From: Euwallacea fornicatus | Lineage: Eukaryota; Arthropoda; Insecta; Coleoptera; Curculionidae | NCBI RefSeq assembly: GCF_040115645.1 | Contig: NC_089542.1 | Coordinates: forward strand, 310,001 to 374,000 | Reading direction: 5' to 3' | DNA length: 64,000 nucleotides | Part shown: piece after piece, positions 51,345 to 61,486 of the stretch | Layout of the letters: each line of letters begins with the position of its first letter | Position numbering within the stretch: position 1 is the stretch's first letter | Translations under genes and position numbers: made by a program | The notes under the pieces: generated by a model | Databases searched by the model: none | What the model saw: only the letters and a program-made list of their open reading frames with translations | What the model was told of the DNA's origin: nothing

Positions 51345-51446
51345 TAATGTAAGTGTTAAACACATACACAGTAAATTTACAACTTAAGTAAACTGAAATA
51401 AGTCTCATTTTCAATACAATTTCTATTAGACGCCGACGAATACCAT

Positions 51447-51662
51447 TTAACGCCGGAATCTGGCGGGAGTCCCAATGGGGGCTTGCGCCTCAGACGAATT
51501 TAAAAATAGTTCGATGTAACGGTGCGACATGTGACTCTTGTCCTTGGACATGGCCTTGAGGGCATCCTCGTGCGTAGAGAAGCTTACGTCTGCTGTGCCG
51601 GAGGGGCGTCCAATGTGGTCAGTCAAAATATGGATAGAAGCCGGCTGTACAGGACTAAAGAA
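51447..51662 (-). CDS. glo: hnRNP H/F exon 6 (rest of quasi-RRM3, stop codon)
   Basis: 216 nt, acceptor CATTACTTCCAG, phase 0. It starts FFSPVQPASIHI. A competing AG 18 nt further in (CCTGTACAG) would delete FFSPVQ, which the family conserves, so the upstream AG is preferred. Ends FLNSSEAQAPIGTPARFRR then TAA at 51449-51447. Confidence 0.94.
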   Translation of the reverse strand, partial: FFSPVQPASIHILTDHIGRPSGTADVSFSTHEDALKAMSKDKSHMSHRYIELFLNSSEAQAPIGTPARFRR

Positions 51663-54600
51663 CTGGAAGTAATGTTATTTATTTGTGTTTGTCAATCCAA
51701 GTGGTTAAAAATCTAAAATTCGTTGCGCAAGGTAGAAATTTTTCCCCTACATACAAAAATGAACAGTGAGTGATTGAATTTGGTAGAGGTTAGAAATTCG
51801 GTAATGTCGCTTTAATGAGCATTTCTAACCTCGCTGATTTGTCAAGTTCCACCACCGTTACTGTCAAAGTGTCACTGCCTTAATATTTATATAGAGGAAA
51901 AATATAACCCACTTTCATAGCGAATAGAGAATGAGAGAGCATGTTGAAGTTTCTTCCGAATATTCCTACACGCCAGGCTGATGCGGAAAGAAAATGGGTT
52001 CTGGCAAACAAAACAAAAAGATGAGGTTACCTCCGATATGTCTTGTTGTGAGGCCCTGAAGGGCAGGCCCCTCATGTGGATGCAGTGATTTTGAACCCCG
52101 GAAGTGGAGTTCCATGTGTTATCCGGAGTGTTTCTTACTGGTGGTGCAGCTCCCCTTGCCTGGCCCCGGTTTTGTGATACCCAATAGTTATCTTAAGAAG
52201 AAACAATGCTACCAGATGGAAATCCGAAACTCCACTCCAATACCCTCATTTAGTAAGTACGCCGTAACGTGAAAATGTTCGCGGTGTGGGTCACGCTTTT
52301 GGACGCAAACAATCAAAATTCCCGTAAGTATTAACATTGATTCATCACAATGGTCTGATTGTGTTAGAATGGGTCTGAGTTATCCTACAATTTTACAATT
52401 TTCTGTACATTTTATCCACAATTAACGTCATGCAAAAATCAAATTCACATGCACTACCCAAAATTTGTGCTGATGGGGCGTTCTAAATGAGTGTATTATT
52501 GTTGTCTTTCATGGGTAATCATATTTCCTACTTAATTTCCCAAAAACCAAAATGCCTACCGCCAAGATTGGCTCCTTTGAAATTTCGATTTCCTCTAGGA
52601 AGAAATCTGCCTCCTCCCGGTCCACCAAAACGGTCACCGCGGTCGTAGGGCCCCGGTCGATTACCGAAGGTCGTTGCAGGGCCCCTGGTGGGAGGTCCGT
52701 TACGTGGAGCGTAGCCTAAAGCTTCGCTTAATTCTGACAGGCTACTGCGGAATATTTCGATGTACCTGGGGTGAATAGGAAAACCATTAAGGTCAAAAAA
52801 CCAGGATATTTTCTAGTTTTTTAAATAATTTAGAAATCTGCCGACAAACAAAAAAAGTGCAAACAATAACCTTTGTATAAGTATTCAATGAGGACCCTGT
52901 ATAAAATCAACAGAGTTAGAGATCCCGGAAAACGTCGACTTATCTGTCATTGTGAATTTTCCTTTTGAAAGTAGATGTGGTGTTGCCTATTTTTTCAATC
53001 AGGTTTGTGAGTAAACATGTGTATGAGCATAAACATGTTTATATAGGATTTGTTTGTATTAGTCATCAATAATCATTTTAAAAAACTAAAACTAAACCTA
53101 ATTTCCACAAATTTTATTAAATTGCCATATGTGTCAACGAAACTCCTCAGCACCCCTTACTAACATAGAAAGCAGGAAAAAAGACTCAACGCCTGACCTT
53201 TACCAGTGATGAAAGTGTGCAACTTTTCACTTTTCAGACGGTGGTGATGTCATCAAAGTAGACGCCCCCCCTGCACCCGAGGATGTCAGACACACCTCAA
53301 TAAATAACAATGCCAATAACAATTGATGAAGATACTCGACAATAACGGCAAGGTTAATACCAAAGGCCATTTCGACCTATCGGACAGTGACATCATTATA
53401 AAAAAAACTTCAACCAATAGGTGCTTAAAAATGGGAACGTTCGTGACAGTGACAGCTGATGACAAAAGCATTAGCACCAACGCCTACATTAAATAATGAC
53501 AATTTTGACAGGTAATTGAAACATTATAGAAACTTGACGTTACGACGAGAAATTTCAACTGGAATTAAAAAAATTGGGTTGCTCTTAGCGATGGGAAATA
53601 TATATCGATAATTGGCAATTAAAAATGAAAAGTCTATTTAAAAGAGCGACTCTGTGTGACATTAACGATGAAAAAGTAACAGAATTGGAAAATGATTGAT
53701 TTCGGCTGAGTCTTGAAATATACTAAGGAATTATCTTTAACGTTACGATACAATACATACAGTCTTTCGAATATAAAATATTAAGTTATCTTAAAAAATC
53801 TCTTGACCACGAGTCACAGGCAAATTATTTAGATCCATCTTAGCGAATTTTCCTATAATTTGGAAGGAAAACTTTCATTTCGTGACGGTTTCTGTTAATT
53901 GTGTTTTTGTCTGTGTAACTAATAAACCAAATTTAGCATTAACCAAAATGTCCCTTCGGGCTCGAACGCGCAAACATTTATAACTGAATCGTAAAACGCA
54001 TTAAAACTATTAACAATTAAGGTTAAATAATACCTCAATGAGCGTGCCACGGGTGACCCCCCGCCCTCCATTCCCATCCCAGCCCTAAGTCTCGCAGACC
54101 TCAAGAGAGAAGCTTTGGCTGTTTAAGCATGATTTAGCCAAAATAATTCCACAAGAAAACAGGTCGAAAATGGCTAAAGTCGAATTTACGGGTGGAAACA
54201 ATCATGCTTAACTCTAAGTTAAATACGTAAAAGATCTCTCCAGGCCTACGCCCTTACCCCACCTGTGTCCGATTTTTTCCCTGTGTTTCTCGAGAGCCCG
54301 TTCCGCCACTGCCCTGTTCGCAAACTGAACGTAGGCCTCCCCTGAGCTGCGCCCCGCGTAGTCGGTCAGCAGTGTTATACCGTTGGGCACTATCTCCAAC
54401 CCTACCCAAAAAATACAACCACCCATTTCAAATTGAATTATTACCCCAATTAGTGCCATTAGACCGATATCGTTCACTAACAACCTTAGGTCGAATTTTA
54501 TTAATTAAATTTAGTTTAAATTTAGAAAAACTCATTTATATTCCCGATTAGGATGGATTCTTTTTATAGCTGGTCCAATAAAGTTAACCGAACTAATTTG

Positions 54601-55147
54601 GGAGATTTAAAAAACACCGCTATAACGCAAATATAGTATATCCTGTTTTAGAAAACTGGAGAAAAATAGACTTAACTTACCGGTGAAAAATTGCGCTATT
54701 TCTTCTTTTGAACATTCAAAAGGTAATCCGCGCAAGCGCACACACCCATCATCATTTCCACACGCAGCCCCTGATCTGTTGACTATCCAGTCCATCTCTG
54801 CACGTTTGACTTTAAATACTAAAGGTACACGAAAAATGTATCCAAATGCGTCACACCAAAATACAAATAAAATTGCTGAGAATATAATACAGACCCTCAA
54901 TATAACGGGAACCCATATGCTCCTTATCTCGGGTCTCCACTCTTTCCAAATCACTCATACTGTCAAGTTCTACGAATGCCTCCCCACTTGGACGTCCCTC
55001 CTTACTCAGAGTAAGGTGCACCTCCCTAATGCCCTCCCCACCCAAAAATTTAGCCACATCGTCTTCCGTTGCCGACCAGGGCAAGCCTCTCAGTTTTACT
55101 ATATAATCCAGCTCCTCTTTTATGCCGTAAGGGATTTCCTCAGACAT
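51447..55147 (-). CDS. glo: hnRNP H/F-like RNA-binding protein (glorund type), six coding exons, complete
   Basis: hnRNP H/F proteins bind G-rich RNA through quasi-RRMs and regulate splicing, polyadenylation and, for fly Glorund, nanos mRNA translation (known). Minus-strand exons 55147-54895, 54818-54681, 54401-54263, 52765-52560, 52191-52031 and 51662-51447 join in phase to 370 codons. Quasi-RRM1 (about residues 16-90) has YIVKLRGLPWSATEDDV and GRPSGEAFVEL. Quasi-RRM2 (about 110-182) has CVRLRGLPFECSKEEIAQFF and GLEIVPNGI. A Gly/Arg/Pro linker (about 183-280) has PGPYDRGDRFGGPGGGRF. Quasi-RRM3 (about 282-355) has CIHMRGLPFRASQQDI, FFSPVQPASIHI and HRYIELFLNSS. The protein ends at TPARFRR then TAA. 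It is at the short end for the family because the Gly-rich tail is brief. The gene symbol is by orthology to Drosophila glorund and is an inference. Confidence 0.95.
52031..52191 (-). CDS. glo: hnRNP H/F exon 5 (linker, first part of quasi-RRM3)
   Basis: 161 nt, acceptor TTGTTTCTTCTTAAG, donor GAG|GTAACC. Encodes NYWVSQNRGQARGAAPPVRN and on to NHCIHMRGLPFRASQQDISE. Confidence 0.94.
52560..52765 (-). CDS. glo: hnRNP H/F exon 4 (Gly/Arg-rich linker)
   Basis: 206 nt, acceptor CCTATTCACCCCAG, donor GGCG|GTAGGC. Completes RYIEIFRSSLSE, then a low-complexity linker rich in Gly, Pro, Arg and Asn (PRNGPPTRGPATTFGNRPGP). Both flanking phases (2 in, 1 out) fit the neighbouring exons. Confidence 0.93.
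54263..54401 (-). CDS. glo: hnRNP H/F exon 3 (second half of quasi-RRM2)
   Basis: 139 nt, acceptor TTTTTTGGGTAG, donor CACAG|GTGGGG. Encodes LEIVPNGITLLTDYAGRSSG, EAYVQFANRAVAERALEKH and KIGH, and splits the Arg of GHRYIEIF. Confidence 0.95.
54681..54818 (-). CDS. glo: hnRNP H/F exon 2 (RRM1-RRM2 linker, start of quasi-RRM2)
   Basis: 138 nt, acceptor GTGTACCTTTAG, donor ACCG|GTAAGTTAAG. Encodes FKVKRAEMDWIVNRSG and the first half of quasi-RRM2 to IAQFFT. The split Gly joins to LEIVPNG, as in vertebrate hnRNP H/F. Confidence 0.95.
54895..55147 (-). CDS. glo: hnRNP H/F exon 1 coding part (start codon, quasi-RRM1)
   Basis: 84 codons plus 1 nt. ATG at 55147 lies one base after an acceptor (TTTTGGTTTATAG|C), so the 5' UTR is on a separate upstream exon. 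It encodes MSEEIPYGIKEELDYIVKLR and the rest of quasi-RRM1 to GSRYIE. The donor GAGG|GTCTGTATT is weaker than the consensus, but the phase to the next exon restores Val (RYIEVFK), as in the family. Confidence 0.94.
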
Positions 55148-56263
55148 GCTATAAACCAAAATGTAAGTGGTTTTTATCTAAAACTCACATTTTTATTGCC
55201 AAAAAATCGAGTTTTCCTGCCCTTGTTGAGAAACTTTGTCCACAGACAAAAAATTTAACATATAAAAACTATTTTTGAGAAGGGAGAGAAAGCTTGTTAA
55301 TCCTTAAATTATAGTAAATGCTACTGATCCTGATAAAATATGTTACTTATCGCGCTACATTACTAATAAACGTTAAATTTTTATTCATACTACTGCAGAA
55401 ATGCGAACTAAGTGCTGTTTTCCCACAAAATTGATATATTCAGTTACTTTCCCATGCTAATTATCTGAAAGACTGTCCTATCTTTTACCAAACAAGGTAG
55501 CTACAGTTATATACAGTATATACTTTTAGAAAAAATATAGTTCCTATCAAATGGTACTTTCTCACTTGCAACTACCATTATACAAAATTTGGTCAAGCAG
55601 TTCCAGACACTTTCTGCAAGAACACAGAAAAAATCATTGTTTTTTCAAATATTGGTGGCTACCTACCTGTTGAAATAGGCTTGCATAATATAATAAACAA
55701 AACTGCATAAAACTTGAATGGAAGAGTTAAAGCAAGTCTTCAGCTACTCAAGTGAATGAAACATGTAATTTTCTATAAATGATAATAGTGTTTACACCAG
55801 GTTGTACACTGACTTAGATGCTGTCTTGTACATATAAAGCTTAAATACATCTCACAAAACGTAAATGGTGCTCGTTAGTTTTTTATTTGTTTTAGCTGGC
55901 CATATAATCTCATAAAGTGTATCAGAAAACTTTTTCATTACTTGAGGCACACACTACCAACTAGAAAGTTTGATTCCAAGTCAGAGGCACTACATTTGGG
56001 TCACTATATCTGCATCTATCAAGCGCAAAACACCAATACCTAAATACTAGTAGAATCAAATGGGTCATAGCCATTCTAAGTGTAGGTAAATATCTTAAGT
56101 AGTGAATTTTGTATTAAATATAAAAATACCAAGGCAAAATAGGGAGTTTAGGGAGATGAGAGTAATGGTTGTTATGAGCTACCAAACAATTATGGGTACC
56201 AGCAACCAGCTTCGTGTAATTGAGTTGCAGGAGTTGTAATACAATTATTTAACAGATACTTAC

Positions 56264-56420
56264 TTCTTGTAGGAAACAGAGGTGAGTCTTTTACACTGAT
56301 TGAAATGTGCGAAAATCAAAATAAAAATCAAAATTTTGTATTTTCTTCTCGGCTGGGTTGATGTAGTCTTGTGCGTCCCTGTCAATCGGTTTTGTCAATT
56401 GTCAGTTTAGTGTTAACTAA
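56264..56420 (-). other. Probable 5' UTR exon of the hnRNP H/F gene
   Basis: A near-perfect donor (AAGAA|GTAAGTATCTG, intron starting at 56263) lies on the minus strand upstream of the acceptor at 55149. It would make a 1.1 kb 5' intron. The upstream boundary is not determinable and is given only approximately. Confidence 0.45.
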
Positions 56421-56826
56421 TGACGCAGAGAAGCGACAGTAAGGTCAAATTCTGAGGGCTTTTCGAACTTGAACGAATGTTGAACGCAATCCCACGGGAT
56501 TTAATGGAACTAAATTTCGAACACCTCACTGTAATCATTTATTTATTTATATTGATTATTATTGTTTAGATATTTCAATCTGGAAATTTCATTTAAGTCA
56601 ATAATTAAATTTAAAAAATTTACAAATGAAACTGAATTACAGTTTTAAGTTTTAGTCTTTTAGTCAGTTCTGAACATTGAACCCCGTATCTGAGCTTAAG
56701 CTCTCGTGCATCTAATTCTGTGTTCGATATCACCATCACTACTGCTGTTTTGCTAAGAAGTTTGACTGTTATGTGTTTTTAGTGCGCAAACGGACATTTT
56801 GCATCTCTACTTCACAGCGACTGTTA
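56420..56826. promoter_or_regulatory. Probable bidirectional promoter region between hnRNP H/F and DNLZ
   Basis: The two genes point away from each other with under 600 bp between the predicted hnRNP 5' exon and the DNLZ start codon. No canonical TATA box stands out. Head-to-head housekeeping genes often share a promoter; here that is inference. Confidence 0.35.
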
Positions 56827-56845
56827 ATGGTATCCATCAACCACT

Positions 56846-57301
56846 ATGGCCCACGTCTCATTACGAAATGGCTCACGAGTAATTAACTCTATCGTCAAAC
56901 AACACTACTATTTAAAACTCCAACCCTTTTTGCAACTTAGCGCAAGCCAAACACCATTTGTTAAACTTTGTGTTAGGAAGTACTCCTCTCCACCACCAAC
57001 AATTTCAGTTCCTTTAGCACAATGTGAAACAGCAAAGCTTCATTTAGAGTACACCTGCAAGGTATGTGAATCCAGAAACTTGCATCATATTTCTAAGGTT
57101 GCATATACAAAGGGAGTGGTCATAGTAACATGTGCTGGGTGCCAGAATAATCATTTGATTGCTGATAATTTGAAGTGGTTTACTGATCTTAATGGCAAAA
57201 GGAACATAGAAGAAATATTGGCTGAAAAGGGGGAAGTTGTGAAAAGGGGTAATGTAGTTGAAATTGAATCAGTGAAAGGAAGTGATGAATTAAAACTGTG
57301 A
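56846..57301 (+). CDS. DNLZ: DNL-type zinc-finger protein (DNLZ/Hep1/Zim17), mitochondrial, intronless
   Basis: This family is a mitochondrial matrix zinc-ribbon protein that keeps Hsp70 (mortalin/Ssc1) soluble and helps protein import (known). The single exon encodes 151 residues from ATG 56846 to TGA 57301. The N-terminus (about 1-46) is basic, hydroxylated and non-acidic, ending VRKYSS, as expected for a matrix-targeting peptide cleaved near Arg44. The zinc ribbon has Cys71-x2-Cys74 and Cys96-x2-Cys99, with HHISKVAYTKGVVIVTC between them. The hallmark HLIADNLKWF (Asp107-Asn108-Leu109) follows. Length is typical. It lies head to head with the hnRNP gene. A short upstream ATG overlaps the start (see findings). 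Confidence 0.95.
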   Translation: MAHVSLRNGSRVINSIVKQHYYLKLQPFLQLSASQTPFVKLCVRKYSSPPPTISVPLAQCETAKLHLEYTCKVCESRNLHHISKVAYTKGVVIVTCAGCQNNHLIADNLKWFTDLNGKRNIEEILAEKGEVVKRGNVVEIESVKGSDELKL

Positions 57302-58015
57302 AATATTGTAAAACCTGTAGATAGAGTGTTTTAACTAAATATCAGATTGCATCTCAAGATTTTTGGAATACCTATATTGGTGGTGTTGTCAAGCATTCCA
57401 GATGTAGTTTCGATGGTAATGATATGGAAATTTGAAACCAACAACTTGTGACAAAAGACAAATTGAAAACAATTCTGTTTTCAATTTGCTGTCTACTTTG
57501 TTAATGTTCCTCTGGTTATTTCATTAGAACACAAGGCGGTTTCAAATTGAAGAAAGGACAAAAATTGATAAACTTTTCTAGTTGTCTTAAGTTTGTTTCA
57601 ACTTGACTAGATATTGATGACTAGAAGTGATTTTAAGAAGTTGTTGCAAATGTAAAACCATATTTTAGTTATTTGTTATGTAATGTTATGTAAAGAATTA
57701 TGGTTTACTCCTTTACTATACCATAAAGTGTCTTGTATACTGCTGGACATTCACATAAAAGTTACTCTATAGTATCATCTTCCTTAAGATACAAATGGCA
57801 GTCTGATTCCTCAGGCACAATATGTACAAATTGGTGAAGAACAGACCGTATCTGACAAAGGTCATTATAGTAATTGTCACTTGTTGTCTGCTCCACCATA
57901 TTACAGATTCAGCTTTTTCTTTAAATGGTCATGACAAAACCCTCTTCCACTAGAACTTGCTCTTTGTTGCTGAGACCAAACAAATTTTAATTAAGCTGCT
58001 TCACTCACTTTTTTG

Positions 58016-58021
58016 AATAAA
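58016..58021 (+). promoter_or_regulatory. Candidate polyadenylation signal AATAAA for DNLZ
   Basis: A canonical hexamer about 715 bp past the DNLZ stop codon. It is the clearest canonical one I noticed in that direction; use is unproven. Confidence 0.35.
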
Positions 58022-61000
58022 TCATCATGCATATATTTCTATTGAGTGAATTTCAACTTGAAACAACAATGAATCGGACTAGGCTTTGCTAGATGCGGGC
58101 CCCATCCGTTTTCCCGTATATTCCTCCGCCATTAGTGACGTGTTACTAATAATTTAACTCAAATGATGCCACTGCCTTGCACCAAATGAGTGTACAGATG
58201 GAAGTAGCCCTTTTGTTATACGCACATGGATTGAGGGAAAAAAAACTCCTTAATACATTTTCTCATTTCGCGTTTATTCGCAATATCTAGAAAATTAATA
58301 TGCGTGATGTAAATATACATATTATAATAAAACTCTTAATCGACCCTAAATATAAGGCCAAACAATTTTGCCGATTTCATAGGAGTGACGTATATAGAAA
58401 AACGCACATTATACAAATACATAACAATTCGATAATATTAATAATAAGGTACAAAAACAATAGCTATAAATAAAATGAATTAATACGTGAGTGTTCTATA
58501 AATAAAGATACAATATACCTAAACTAATATTAAAAATCAGCATCCAATGGCAGTATAAGCTAATCATTTAACAAATTAAGGAGGTGCTATACCTATTGGG
58601 TATATCTTGATTGAACATCCTCGAGACGATAAAAAGAAGGATTTGAAGAGCGCGAACTATATCACATTGCAGCTATGATTGCTCGAAAATGACAGTATTT
58701 TATGAAAATTCGCATGTAATAAAGACTACACAAAAAAGGAGACTTCTGAAGTCTTGAAATATGCCATTTTTGCAGTAATTACAACCAGAATCCAGTAGAT
58801 TCAAATTAATCCTATTTTTACACAAACTATACACTCACGGCTACATAACTAGAGCAACTATTTAATTAGCAGGCCTAACGGACAGAAAGAACATTTAATT
58901 ACGGATGAAACATGAAAGAAAAGGACGGCGAAGAGCATAGCCTTAAGCAGACTCCCAAAATTTTGTCTCATTTCGACTGTATCAACCGCAATTTGTTTTT
59001 ATTCAAATTTTCCCATTAGATTTCGTCAAATTTTGGTCTCTCCTCTGGATTAATACCTTTGTCTTTTACTTTTCTAGGTCAGCTTGACGTCACTCGAAGG
59101 GTAATGTCCTACTTCCCACGTGTCAAGAATATCAAAATTAGACTTTAAAATGACGTGTATACTTTGATATTGTATTTTGTTGGCTACTTTACTGTGCCAC
59201 GTTGCAGTAATTTTTCAAACTTCTCATGAAGATTTGCTCGCCAAGAATTGATCAAGACAATATGAAATGTTGCTCTGCTTTTTGATCAATCAGAATTCTT
59301 CGTTTTCTTCAACCTCTCCGGCTCTCCAAAAGAAATTTAATACTGCGCAGCAAAGCACTGCAGTGCTTCGGTTTTTTGATTTGGGGAGATCTTGAATATT
59401 TAAAAAATCGGTGATCACCACTCTCGTTTTTGACGATTTTCCTAATTGACCCAATAAACGCTACCAGGAAATTACGTCCAAATGGCGTGCGTTTGTTGAT
59501 ATTGGGAAACATAAGGCAGCTTTGCCAAGTTATTTTTTTTTTCAAAAAAACGCTGAAGCTTTAACGTATCCCTCGGAAAGTTGCGTAAAAATCGAAATTA
59601 ATGCTCTTGTCGGTTTAAACTTTAAATGTTTGCAACGTCATTTTGACATAACAATCATTTTCGGTAACTTCGGAAAATTATGTCAAACTGTCATGTATTT
59701 GAGATAACTCCGAGTATCAAACTCCCGATAATGAATTTAGTAATACTTTGATACGTTTTGGGGACGCATTAGTAGCTTTAAAAGTAGAAAAGACAGAATA
59801 AAACGTGTCCCCTGGAAAAAACATCAATATTTATGAGGACCGCGGGACTATTCTGCTACGTTTTTTTTTTGGAGTGATGGTGACTAACAGCCAGGCAAAA
59901 AACAGATAAATCAGACATTTTGACGTCACAGTGATTTTATTAATAACAAAAAACAGCCGAAACTTAGAACAGAACACACTCTCTCCGGATATTACATTAG
60001 CATAGGTTCACTGCTACGTTAACGTTGCATGTACCGGAACTAAACAACAAGCGAAACTTAGAACATAGTTTGCCCGGAAATGATTATGACTATTATGGGG
60101 GATGAAGCATGTCACTTCGAAGTCATGCTAAGTTTATCAACATTAAAGTGGATCCTTGCGCCGAAAGGTCTGCCCGATTACCGTGAACAAAGGTCATTTG
60201 GACATTATAGTATTTTCACACATGGGAATTCACTCCCCAGGACTAACACCAAAATGTCAATTGTCAATTAATTATGAAGGATTGCGGTAGTATCTTGCTA
60301 CGTCATTTTGACGGCACAGTAACCTTACTTGAGGTAAAGAAAAACACTTACCGGCACTAAAACGTCCGAGTTTACGACGCACACTCCGAACAAACGATGT
60401 GAAAATATCTCTTGTGTCATAGTGACCTCATTTATGGTAGAGAAACAGCCGCGGCTGAATCATAGAGTATTCGAAATTAAAGACAAAACGTTACGCTTTT
60501 TGAGAAATACCGCAATGACTTACTCTCACATGAAATCGACATCGAAAACGTCAATTACTGCGAATTGCGTTACTTTCGCGCTATGTCCAATAAAGCTTCG
60601 TGGACGCGTACGTAGTTTGGACAAACGCGTCCAGGCAGCCACTCTATGAGCGTCATGTTAATAAAAATATTTTCGAGAAATTCTTTAGTTTTGTGTGGGG
60701 TGCTTCGGCGGCGAGGGCATGAAGACTACTTGCGCCGAAACCTAAATTTCAAGACGCTATCAAAATAAGACTATCCAGTATGTTGGCTAGCAACAATGTG
60801 ACAGTGACATAAGTTCCAACGCTCATTTTGGTTAAGTGTCATTTTGACGACGTTCTGTCGCAGCTCATTCCTGAAAAATAGAATATAACTTTAAAGCTCC
60901 CTAACTTCTATTCCTTTGACAGATTTTGTCGGTGACGCTTTAAGTTCTCAATTCATTCCAACAAATCTTGCCGTTCTAAGGCTAAAAACGACTATTATCC

Positions 61001-61317
61001 ATTACTTCTAGCTATCAACATCAATTCCTCATAAAATAACCACAGCGAACCTCCAACTTGCTTCATTTTTCGCCCCTCACCAACTACTTTTACCAAAACT
61101 GAAACCGACGCTCGTGTTTTTCTTATAAATTAACTGCCGAATACTTCTGCATGAAACAACTGAAAAATATACGCCCCAAACAGGTATAAACGTTCGTGGG
61201 AGCAGCTGATTTGTCATGGAATAAAATGTCATTTTGGCTATTTGTTCGACAAGGAAAATGATCGATAGGGTCTTTACGCAAGGTACTGTCACCGACCCGG
61301 CGCAAAGAGATTCTTAG
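58022..61317. other. Intergenic between DNLZ and atossa
   Basis: AT-rich with no recognised gene. Between about 59.6 and 60.9 kb, short blocks such as CATTTTGACG(T/G)CACAGT, GCTACGTTAACG/GCTACGTCATTT and GCGAAACTTAGAACA recur, suggesting diverged repeats. Confidence 0.55.
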
Positions 61318-61486
61318 TTACTTCCTCGGGGAGTATACCGGATTAAGTGGGGTTTCCACGAAGCTGCGCAGCTCGTAGTTCATTTCTATGTCGTGGGCAG
61401 TGGCAGTGTCCATGTCTGACTTCCTTAAGATTATCATTCTGACGTCGCTGTGCAGATAGATTTTACCCGATTTGGAGCTTATAAAC
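61318..61486 (-). CDS. atos: atossa last coding exon
   Basis: 169 nt, acceptor TTTTGTGTTGCAG. Encodes FISSKSGKIYLHSDVRMIIL and on to a C-terminus SFVETPLNPVYSPRK, stop TAA at 61320-61318. No single clear polyadenylation signal was identified downstream. Confidence 0.95.

Noticed and set aside
54683..55278. 191-codon plus-strand frame over the hnRNP region
   Set aside because: Antisense shadow of the quasi-RRM1 and RRM2 exons; the minus-strand exons have conserved motifs and matching splice phases.
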